A DNA stretch of 64,000 bases from Virgisporangium ochraceum. Lineage in GTDB: Bacteria > Actinomycetota > Actinomycetes > Mycobacteriales > Micromonosporaceae. The DNA lies in assembly GCF_016863655.1 (NCBI RefSeq), contig NZ_BOPH01000061.1:1-64000 (forward strand), given 5' to 3'. Of the stretch, positions 9,261-16,204 are shown one piece after another. A program made the translations under genes and the position numbers. How positions within the stretch are numbered: position 1 is the first letter of the stretch; each line of letters begins with the position of its first letter. The notes under the pieces are model-generated. The model made no database searches and had not been told where the DNA came from. It saw only the letters and a program-made list of their open reading frames with translations.

Positions 9261-9511
9261 CGTGTCCCCGTTTGCACCGGTGCCGGAGTGCGCGCCCGCT
9301 GCTGCTGCTCGGCGATCATGTTCGAGAGGAAGGACCAGCCGACGCAGACCGCGCAGGCGACGGCGGCGAGGATGAGCCCCAGCCGCAGCCACCGGACGCC
9401 GTCGCCGGTGGACCGGGCGCGGCGCTCGCGCCCCCACAACAGCAGCTCGCGCATGCGGGCACGCCGAACCGCGACCGATTCGATGAGCTGCGTGTCGTAC
9501 TCCCGTGCCAC
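9257..9511 (-). CDS. Small single-pass membrane protein of the type VII operon
   Basis: This encodes 84 residues. A basic N-terminal half (RRARMRELLLWGRERRARS) is followed by one transmembrane helix at about residues 42-64 and a short polar tail. It is the first visible gene of the secretion operon and overlaps eccD by four bases, so it is probably made in step with EccD. I know no function. Its position suggests an accessory subunit of the ESX membrane complex. Confidence 0.75.
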   Translation of the reverse strand: MAREYDTQLIESVAVRRARMRELLLWGRERRARSTGDGVRWLRLGLILAAVACAVCVGWSFLSNMIAEQQQRARTPAPVQTGTR

Positions 9512-9546
9512 GCCACGATCCTAGCGACGGGGGGCGATCCCTACCG

Positions 9547-9562
9547 GCCGATAGGAATCGGC
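9547..9562 (-). terminator. Short hairpin after the Uma2 gene
   Basis: GCCGAT, loop AGGA, then ATCGGC lies five bases beyond the Uma2 stop codon. The stem is only six base pairs and no T-run follows, so a terminator role is tentative. It also sits in the region that should contain the promoter of the secretion operon. Confidence 0.3.
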
Positions 9563-9567
9563 GGGCG

Positions 9568-10122
9568 TCAACCTACGTGCTCGGCCGGTTCCGTGCGCAG
9601 CAGCCAGGCGAGCGGCATCTTCGAGCCGACCTCGTACGTACCGTCCGGACGCAGGCGGTGCAGGGTGACGGTCTGTGCGGCGTCCCGGTCGACCAACCAG
9701 TAGCGGGGAATGCCGGCCTCGGCGTACTCGAGTCGCTTCGTGTCTCTGTCCATCGACCTGGAACCGGCCGAGACGATCTCGACCACGAGCAGGAGATCGG
9801 CGATCGGCAGCCAGACGCTCGACGGCTGCGGTTTCGTCCAGACGGTGAGGTCCGGGATACGTCCGCCTTCACCGTCGGGTCCTGAGATGCGGATGCCGGC
9901 GGCCTGAAGGATCTGCCTGGGCAGCCATCCACCCATGATGAACCAGGCGAACAGATCACTCGCGATTCCGGCGTGGTCGGAGTCGGGCGGCGGCATGACC
10001 GACAGCATTCCTTCAGGGCTGGTCTCGTACCGGTGGCCGTGCACGTCGGCGGTGTTCATCGCAGCCAGGTCGGTCAGATCGACCCGGGCCGGCATGGACT
10101 GCCCGATGACGTCCGCGCTCAT
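9568..10122 (-). CDS. Uma2 family (DUF820) endonuclease-fold protein
   Basis: This encodes 184 residues with the Uma2/DUF820 pattern: an N-terminal segment with HRYETSPEGMLSVMPPP, RIPDLTVWTK in the middle and a LLLVVEIVSAGSR core followed by DRDTKRLEYAEAGIPRYWLVD. The D...ExV and following charged residues belong to the PD-(D/E)XK fold. These proteins are abundant in actinomycetes and cyanobacteria and their role is unknown. The ATG at 10122 overlaps the TGA of the penicillin-acylase-like gene (ATGA), so the two are probably co-translated. A functional link to the acylase is not evident. Confidence 0.85.
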   Translation of the reverse strand: MSADVIGQSMPARVDLTDLAAMNTADVHGHRYETSPEGMLSVMPPPDSDHAGIASDLFAWFIMGGWLPRQILQAAGIRISGPDGEGGRIPDLTVWTKPQPSSVWLPIADLLLVVEIVSAGSRSMDRDTKRLEYAEAGIPRYWLVDRDAAQTVTLHRLRPDGTYEVGSKMPLAWLLRTEPAEHVG

Positions 10123-12101
10123 GCGCTCATCGTACCGAGGGTCAGACTGGACCAGTCGGTTTCCACGGGGACGTAGTCGCCGGCCGCCCACAGGGGGAGC
10201 TGGTCGGCGAAGTGGGGGTCGCCCGGCACGCCCGACGCGCCGAACGGCACCACCCACCTGCTGCGGCTCCGGTCGGACACGTCCCACACGTAGCGGGCGA
10301 CCGGCCCGCGCCAGCACGCGTCGGACACACCCGGGACGGTCGAGGTCGCCAGCACGCAGTTGGTGTCGCCGCCGAGGCGGACGGCGAGGGCGGGCACCGG
10401 GACGTCGACGTCCAGCCGGATCGGGAACAGGCGGTGCCGTCGGCCCCACGGCTCGTCGTCCAGGGTGGCGACGTCGTCGAGTGCGAGCCCGGCCAGCTCG
10501 ACCGCGCTGTCCACTATGGACACCAGGGTGTCGAGCGCAAGACCGGTGCGGGCCAACGGATCCGTCCACGGGGTGAACAGTTCGTCGAACCCGCTCGGCG
10601 CCCGCAGCGGCGCCAGCGCGGGCGATCTGTGCAGCCGCCGCACCAGCGCCGTACGCCAGGCCGCGTACGCGCCGGCTTCCGCGCTGCCGGCGTCCATCCG
10701 CCCGTCCCACGCCAGCAGCCGCGCTCGCAGCCGGCCCGCGGCGCCGTCGGGCGACAGCTTCGCGAGCAGGTCACGCAGCGCGTTCCCACCAAGGGCAAGA
10801 TCCATGTGGACCGCGTGCGGGTCGGCGCCGTTGGCCACCAGCTTCGCGATCCGCCGGGCGCGGTGGGGCGGGGCGAACCCGTTGCCCAGGTCGGCGACGT
10901 CGGGCCGGCGGTCGTTGGCGTTCACGGCCACACCGGTCACCTCGACGCGGGCCGTCGGGGCGTATCCGTCGCGCCAGTGGTACCGGGACTCCCACGCGGG
11001 CACCGGCACCTCGCGGCACCGGTCGTCGCGGAGGGGCACGCGGCCGGCGGACAGCTGGAGCACCGCCCCCGTGGAGTCGGCCACCAGCACGCTGTTGACC
11101 GGTTCGACCCACCGCTCCAGGGCGTCGGCCACGTCGTCCACGGTCCGCGCGCGCAGCAACGGGAGCAGTGCCCCGAACCCGAGGTCGCCGTCGACCATCG
11201 CCGGGTACCGCAGGCTGATCCCGGCGTCGTCGATCACCGGTCCCCGCGGCGTCTCCACGATCTCGACCGGCACCGGGTCGCCGCCGTCGACGAGGATCTC
11301 CTCGACGTGTGCCGCCACCGGCTCCCAGCCCCGCGGCCCACGGGCCTCGACCCCGCCGGACGCGGTGCGGCGCAGGTCCTCGCGGTACACGTCCTGGTAG
11401 TCCGCCATCGCGTTGGTCACCGCCCACGCCACCGGTCCGGCATGCCCGAAGTGGGGAACGCCGGGAACGCCGGGGAACGCCAGCCCCACCACGTCGAACT
11501 CGGGGCAGGCGAGGCGCACCTGCTGGTAGATCCCGGGCAGTTCGAGGATCCGGTGCGGGTCACCGGCGACGAGTCCGGACCTCGCCCACGCGTTGGAACC
11601 GGAGGGGCCCTCGAACGCGAACCACGACGCCGCGTCGGGGCCCAGGGTCGACTCGACGTGCGCGCGCCACAGCTTGCCGGGGAACGTGCCGAACAGGATG
11701 TGCTGCACCAGGAAGACACCGAGCGGGTGCCACGGCTCCCACGGGTCCACGGCCGAACGGCCGGTCGCGGCGAATTCGGGCGCCGCGGCGGTTCCCGTCG
11801 GCAGGCCGGCGTTCACACCGTCCACATAGGACCCGATCCACGCGCGGGTCGGTTCGTCGAGGTTCTCGTAGCAGCGGCGGGCGGTGGCGGCGAGCCGGGC
11901 GCGGCGGGCGAACCGGTCCCAGCCGGTCTCGCCGGGTCCGACGTGCTCGGCCAGCCTTCCCTCGCTGCGCCAGCGCTCGACCTGTACCTGCCAGGCCCGG
12001 TCGGTGGCCGCGACCAACCCCTGTGCGAAGGCCAGTTCGGAGACGCTGTCGGCGCGGAGGTGCGGGATCCCCCAGGCATCGCGGTAGATGGCGTGTGTCA
12101 T
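10119..12101 (-). CDS. Penicillin acylase (S45) family amidohydrolase
   Basis: This encodes 660 residues of the Ntn-hydrolase penicillin acylase family. The N-terminus RDAWGIPHLRADS is typical. The autocatalytic cleavage site is seen in GPSGSNAWA, making Ser169 the likely new N-terminal nucleophile of the beta chain. The alpha chain of about 168 residues is short, as in many actinobacterial members. There is no signal peptide, so the enzyme probably acts in the cytoplasm, unlike classical penicillin G acylase. Its start lies 33 bases from an iron box shared with the divergent siderophore operon, so it is probably repressed by iron. A role in processing or decorating the hydroxamate siderophore is plausible. 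From memory, penicillin-amidase homologues have been reported next to des clusters in other actinobacteria. The substrate is not readable from sequence. Confidence 0.88.
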   Translation of the reverse strand: MTHAIYRDAWGIPHLRADSVSELAFAQGLVAATDRAWQVQVERWRSEGRLAEHVGPGETGWDRFARRARLAATARRCYENLDEPTRAWIGSYVDGVNAGLPTGTAAAPEFAATGRSAVDPWEPWHPLGVFLVQHILFGTFPGKLWRAHVESTLGPDAASWFAFEGPSGSNAWARSGLVAGDPHRILELPGIYQQVRLACPEFDVVGLAFPGVPGVPHFGHAGPVAWAVTNAMADYQDVYREDLRRTASGGVEARGPRGWEPVAAHVEEILVDGGDPVPVEIVETPRGPVIDDAGISLRYPAMVDGDLGFGALLPLLRARTVDDVADALERWVEPVNSVLVADSTGAVLQLSAGRVPLRDDRCREVPVPAWESRYHWRDGYAPTARVEVTGVAVNANDRRPDVADLGNGFAPPHRARRIAKLVANGADPHAVHMDLALGGNALRDLLAKLSPDGAAGRLRARLLAWDGRMDAGSAEAGAYAAWRTALVRRLHRSPALAPLRAPSGFDELFTPWTDPLARTGLALDTLVSIVDSAVELAGLALDDVATLDDEPWGRRHRLFPIRLDVDVPVPALAVRLGGDTNCVLATSTVPGVSDACWRGPVARYVWDVSDRSRSRWVVPFGASGVPGDPHFADQLPLWAAGDYVPVETDWSSLTLGTMSA

Positions 12102-12133
12102 CCCGTCCCACTATCCTCCTGCCGACCGTTGGG

Positions 12134-12152
12134 TTAGGTTACCCTCACCTAA
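12134..12152. promoter_or_regulatory. Iron box (DmdR/IdeR-type operator), divergent
   Basis: TTAGGTTACCCTCACCTAA is a 19-base imperfect palindrome very close to the consensus TTAGGTTAGGCTAACCTAA bound by DtxR-family iron repressors. It lies 33 bases before the acylase start on one side and 28 bases before the siderophore-interacting protein start on the other. One operator may therefore control both directions. Confidence 0.88.
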
Positions 12153-12180
12153 CTTGAATACCGTACCGGGAGGACACGTC

Positions 12181-12906
12181 GTGCGAAACTGGGAGGATCT
12201 GGTCCTCAGGGCTCTCGGGGCCAGGGACTACCGGTTGACGGTCGTCTCGGCGGAGCGGGTCGCCGACCACTATCACCGCCTGCTGGTCGAGGGTGGCGGG
12301 CTGCTGGAGGCCAACGGCGTCCACCCGACCATGTGGATCCGCCTCTGGTTCGACAACAACGGCAGGGCGCACCAGCGCGCCTACACGCTCGTCGACCCCG
12401 ACCCGACGACCGGGCGGTTCGGCCTCGAGTTCGCCGTGCACGACGGCCCGGCGGTGACGTGGGCGCTGGGCGCCGCGCCCGGCGACACCATCGACGCCAC
12501 CGTGTACGGCAGTTCGTTCGCGCTGCCCGACCCGCTGCCCGGCCACGTATACCTCGTCGGCGACGCGGCCTCGGTGCCGGCGGTGAACAGCCTGCTCGAC
12601 GCGCTGGCCGGTGCGGGGCCCGAGGTCCCCGCGACGGTGTGGCTGGAGTACGCCCACGACGACGACCGCGACCTCCCGCTGCGCAACCGCGCCCACCACA
12701 CCGTGACCTGGGTGCCGCGCAAGGACGGCGGCCAACTGCTGGCCGACACCGTCTGCGCCGAGGTGCCGGCGGGTGGCGACGGCTTCCACTGGATCGCCTC
12801 GGAGGCGAAGAGCAACCGGGCGATCGTGCGGCACCTCCGGAAGACGCTCGGCATTCCGAAGAGCCACGTCTACTCGATGGCCTATTGGAGTGCCCGGTCG
12901 TCTTAG
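12181..12906 (+). CDS. Siderophore-interacting protein (FAD-dependent ferric-siderophore reductase)
   Basis: This encodes 241 residues of the SIP family. The N-terminal FAD-binding beta-barrel contains RAYTLVDPD, the flavin-binding R-x-Y-(T/S) motif, and the C-terminal NAD(P)H-binding half contains VYLVGDAASVPAVNSLL. It reduces imported ferric siderophore to release Fe(II) in the cytoplasm. I chose GTG at 181 bases into the 12 kb mark (12181) because GGGAGG ends seven bases before it and the upstream part overlaps the iron box. It stands first in a set with desABCD and lies between two iron boxes, so it should be induced in low iron. It corresponds in position to the reductase genes of other des clusters. 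Confidence 0.9.
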   Translation: MRNWEDLVLRALGARDYRLTVVSAERVADHYHRLLVEGGGLLEANGVHPTMWIRLWFDNNGRAHQRAYTLVDPDPTTGRFGLEFAVHDGPAVTWALGAAPGDTIDATVYGSSFALPDPLPGHVYLVGDAASVPAVNSLLDALAGAGPEVPATVWLEYAHDDDRDLPLRNRAHHTVTWVPRKDGGQLLADTVCAEVPAGGDGFHWIASEAKSNRAIVRHLRKTLGIPKSHVYSMAYWSARSS

Positions 12907-12921
12907 GTTAGGGTTACCTAA
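12903..12921 (+). promoter_or_regulatory. Iron box upstream of desA
   Basis: TTAGGTTAGGGTTACCTAA matches the DmdR/IdeR consensus with only central differences. It begins one base before the end of the reductase stop codon region and ends 31 bases before the desA start. desABCD therefore appears to have its own iron-regulated promoter in addition to that of the reductase gene. Confidence 0.88.
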
Positions 12922-12952
12922 TAAACATTGACCAACATCGATGGGATAACCC

Positions 12953-14419
12953 GTGGTGCTGCCTCGTGACCAGCTGCTGAACAACGAATCCGTCGACCGG
13001 TACCGACAATTGCTGGCCGCCGGAATAGACCGGGTGGCGCACCGGATCGGCACCACGGACAAGCCGTTCACCGGAGTTCTCCCGGCCGATCTGGCCCTCG
13101 AGATCGACGTCGTCGACCTCGACACCCCCCTCGGTGACGCGGCCGCGGCGCTCGACGAGCTCGACACCGTCTACCTGCGCGACGCGGTGTACTTCCACCA
13201 CCCGCGGTACCTCGCCCACCTGAACTGTCCGGTGGTGCTGCCGGCCCTGCTGGGCGAGGCGGTGCTCAGCGCCGTCAACCCCTCGCTCGACACCTGGGAC
13301 CAGAGCGCCGGCGCCACGCTCATCGAGCGCCGCCTGATCGGGTGGACCGCCGACCGGATCGGCCTCGGCCCGCGCGCCGACGGCGTGTTCACCAGCGGCG
13401 GCACCCAGTCGAACCTGCAGGCTCTGCTCCTCGCGAGAGAGGAGGCACACCTCCGCTCCGGCGGATCGCCACTGCGGATCCTGGCATCGTCGGCCGGCCA
13501 TTTCAGCGTCCAGAAAGCCGCGAAGCTGCTCGGACTCGAATCCGACCACGTGCGTCACATATCCACCGACGACGAAGGCCGCATGCGGCCGGCGGCCCTG
13601 GCCACCGAACTGCGCCGCGCCGCCGACGAAGGCGTGACGGTGATGGCCGTCGTCGCGACGGCCGGCACCACCGACTTCGGTTCGATCGACCCGTTGCCGG
13701 AGATCGCCGACCTGTGCGCCGCCGCCGGAACGTGGCTGCACGTCGACGCGGCCTACGGATGCGGGCTGCTGGTGTCGCCGACGCGGCGGCACCTGCTGGC
13801 GGGCATCGACCGGGCCGACTCGGTGACCGTCGACTTCCACAAGTCGTTCTTCCAACCGGTCAGCTCCAGCGCCGTTCTCGTGCGCGAGTCACGCGTGCTG
13901 CGGCACGTGACGTACCACGCCGACTACCTGAACCCGGCGCGCATGGCCGAACGGAACATCCCGAACCAGGTCGACAAGAGCATGCAGACCACGCGCCGGT
14001 TCGACGCCCTCAAGCTGTGGCTGACGCTGCGGATGATGGGTCCGGACGCGATCGGCGCACTGTTCGACGAGGTGATCGACCGCGCGGGAGCGGCGTGGAG
14101 CCTGTTGAGCGACGACCCGCGGTTCGAGGTGTGCGCCCGGTCGGACCTCAGCACCGTCGTGTTCCGGTACCTGCCGGCGGGCCGCGCGCTCGCGTTCGCC
14201 GACGAGGCCAACCTGCACGCCCGCGACGCGCTGTCGGCGTCGGGTGCCGCGGTGATCGCGTCGACGACCGTCGACGGCCGGCACTTCCTCAAGTTCACGC
14301 TGCTCAACCCGTCGACGACCGTCGAGGACATCGCGGCCGTCGCCGACCTCATCGCCGAGCACGCCGGCCGTCACGCCGACGAGGCCGCCGGCCTGCGCCT
14401 CAGCCCGACCGGGAGTTGA
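12953..14419 (+). CDS. desA: PLP-dependent L-lysine decarboxylase DesA
   Basis: This encodes 488 residues of the group II PLP decarboxylase family. It would make cadaverine from lysine as the first step of desferrioxamine synthesis. TSGGTQSNLQA, HVDAAYGCG and the Schiff-base lysine in DFHKSFFQP are visible. Two GTG codons are in tandem at 12953 and 12956 and either could be the start. The Shine-Dalgarno sequence is weak. desB follows after one base. The lysine preference is inferred from the desBCD context, since diaminobutyrate and aromatic decarboxylases share the same motifs. Confidence 0.92.
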   Translation: MVLPRDQLLNNESVDRYRQLLAAGIDRVAHRIGTTDKPFTGVLPADLALEIDVVDLDTPLGDAAAALDELDTVYLRDAVYFHHPRYLAHLNCPVVLPALLGEAVLSAVNPSLDTWDQSAGATLIERRLIGWTADRIGLGPRADGVFTSGGTQSNLQALLLAREEAHLRSGGSPLRILASSAGHFSVQKAAKLLGLESDHVRHISTDDEGRMRPAALATELRRAADEGVTVMAVVATAGTTDFGSIDPLPEIADLCAAAGTWLHVDAAYGCGLLVSPTRRHLLAGIDRADSVTVDFHKSFFQPVSSSAVLVRESRVLRHVTYHADYLNPARMAERNIPNQVDKSMQTTRRFDALKLWLTLRMMGPDAIGALFDEVIDRAGAAWSLLSDDPRFEVCARSDLSTVVFRYLPAGRALAFADEANLHARDALSASGAAVIASTTVDGRHFLKFTLLNPSTTVEDIAAVADLIAEHAGRHADEAAGLRLSPTGS

Positions 14420-14420
14420 C

Positions 14421-15668
14421 ATGCCCACCCATGACTTCGTCGCGATCGGCCTCGGCCCGTACAACCTCGGGCTGGCCTGCCTGACCGCGCCGATCCGTGA
14501 CCTCGACGGGGTGTTCCTCGAAGCGCGGCCGGAGTTCCAGTGGCACCCCGGCATGATGCTCGACTCGACCCGCCTGCAGACCCCGTTCATGAGCGACCTG
14601 GTGACGCTCGCCGACCCGACGTCGCCGTTCTCGTTCCTGAACTACCTCAAGGAGACCGGGCGGCTGTACCCGTTCTACATCCGGGAGAGCTTCTACCCGT
14701 TGCGCAGCGAGTACAACAGGTACTGCCGGTGGGCCGCGGCGAAGCTGCCGTCGATCCGGTGGAGCCACGAGGTGACGACCGTGCGGCACGCCGGCGGTCT
14801 GTACCACGTGGACACTCCACAAGGGACGTTCAGCGCGCCGCGGATCGTGCTCGGCACCGGCACCCCGCCGTACGTGCCGCCGGCCTGCGAAGGGCTCGAC
14901 GCCGTACACGCCGCCGACTACCTGACGCACGCGCCGGCGCTGCGGTCGCTCGGGAGCATCACGATCGTCGGCAGTGGACAGAGCGCCGCCGAGATCTACC
15001 ACGACCTGCTCGGCGACATCTCGCGCGGGTACCGGTTGAACTGGGTCACGCGGTCGCCGCGGTTCTTCCCGCTGGAGTACACGAAGCTGACGCTGGAGAT
15101 GACGTCGCCCGACTACGTCGACTACTTCCACGCGCTGCCCGAACCCGTGCGGTACCGGCTCGAGGCCGGCCAGAAGGGGCTGTTCAAGGGCATCAACGGC
15201 GACCTCATCGACGCCATCTACGACCTGCTGTACGAGAAGAGCGTCGACGGTCCCGTGCCCACGCGGCTGCTCACCAACACGTCGCTGGTGTCGGCGTCCC
15301 TTGTGGACGGTGTGTACACGCTCGGCCTGCGCAACGACGAGCAGGAGCGGGAGTTCACGCTCGACACCGAGGGGCTCGTGCTCGCCACCGGCTACAGATA
15401 CGTGCCGCCCGCGTTCCTCGCGGGGATCCGGGACCGCATCCGGTGGGACGGTGCGGGGCGCTTCGACGTCGCCCGCAACTACACGGTCGACGTGAACGGG
15501 CGCGAGATCTTCCTGCAGAACGCCGGCACCCACACGCACAGCATCACCTCACCCGACCTGGGCATGGGCGCCTACCGCAACTCCTGGATCATCCGCGACC
15601 TGCTCGGCGAGGAGTACTACCCGATCGAGAAGAGCATCACGTTCCAGGAGTTCGGGGTGGCGTCATGA
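14421..15668 (+). CDS. desB: Cadaverine/lysine N-monooxygenase DesB
   Basis: This encodes 415 residues of the flavin N-hydroxylating monooxygenase family. GLGPYNLGLACL binds FAD, and TIVGSGQSAAEIYHDLL is the NADPH motif. The family-typical LVLATGYRY near the C-terminus is also present. It would convert cadaverine to N-hydroxycadaverine in the cytoplasm. It starts one base after desA and overlaps desC by four bases (ATGA), so the four des genes form one coupled operon. Confidence 0.94.
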   Translation: MPTHDFVAIGLGPYNLGLACLTAPIRDLDGVFLEARPEFQWHPGMMLDSTRLQTPFMSDLVTLADPTSPFSFLNYLKETGRLYPFYIRESFYPLRSEYNRYCRWAAAKLPSIRWSHEVTTVRHAGGLYHVDTPQGTFSAPRIVLGTGTPPYVPPACEGLDAVHAADYLTHAPALRSLGSITIVGSGQSAAEIYHDLLGDISRGYRLNWVTRSPRFFPLEYTKLTLEMTSPDYVDYFHALPEPVRYRLEAGQKGLFKGINGDLIDAIYDLLYEKSVDGPVPTRLLTNTSLVSASLVDGVYTLGLRNDEQEREFTLDTEGLVLATGYRYVPPAFLAGIRDRIRWDGAGRFDVARNYTVDVNGREIFLQNAGTHTHSITSPDLGMGAYRNSWIIRDLLGEEYYPIEKSITFQEFGVAS

Positions 15669-16204
15669 CGTTCTCCCGCGGTGAGTTCGCGATCGGTCCC
15701 CTCGACGCCGACCGCGACGCCGTGCTGCTGCACGGCTGGGTGACCCACCCGAAGGCGGCGTACTGGATGATGCAGGACGCCTCCGTCGACGACGTGGTCG
15801 CCGAGTACCGGCGGATCGCCGAACACCCGCACCACGACGCGTACCTGGGTTCGTACCGCGGCTCGCCGGCGTTCCTGGCCGAGCGGTACGACCCGGCCCG
15901 CTGCGAGCTCGTCGGCATCTTCGACGCCTCACCCGGCGACGTGGGCATGCACTTCCTCTGCGCGCCCACGGACACACCGGTGCACGGGTTCACGCTCGGG
16001 GTCATCACCACGGTGATGGCGTGGCTGTTCTCCGATCCCGCCGTCCGACGGGTGGTGGTGGAACCCGACGTGCGCAACACCGCCGTGCACGCGTTGAACG
16101 GGGCGGTCGGGTTCACGGTGATCGGACCGGTGGCGAAGCCGGAGAAGGAGGCGCTGCTGAGCATCTGCACGCGCGCCTCGTTCGAGGCGGCGGTGCTGGT
16201 ATGA
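15665..16204 (+). CDS. desC: Hydroxycadaverine acyltransferase DesC
   Basis: This encodes 179 residues of the GNAT/IucB-like family that transfers succinyl or acetyl groups onto N-hydroxycadaverine. The HPKAAYWMMQDAS segment and the acyl-CoA-binding C-terminal part with VEPDVRNTAVHALNGAVGF fit the family. It overlaps desB and desD by four bases each. The assignment rests on family pattern and its place between desB and desD. Confidence 0.92.
   Translation: MTFSRGEFAIGPLDADRDAVLLHGWVTHPKAAYWMMQDASVDDVVAEYRRIAEHPHHDAYLGSYRGSPAFLAERYDPARCELVGIFDASPGDVGMHFLCAPTDTPVHGFTLGVITTVMAWLFSDPAVRRVVVEPDVRNTAVHALNGAVGFTVIGPVAKPEKEALLSICTRASFEAAVLV

Noticed and set aside
9601..10710. A longer version of the Uma2 gene starting near 10710
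   Set aside because: The extra N-terminal residues are Arg/Gly-rich and overlap the acylase gene by almost 600 bases. The ATG at 10122 gives the normal family length and an ATGA overlap.
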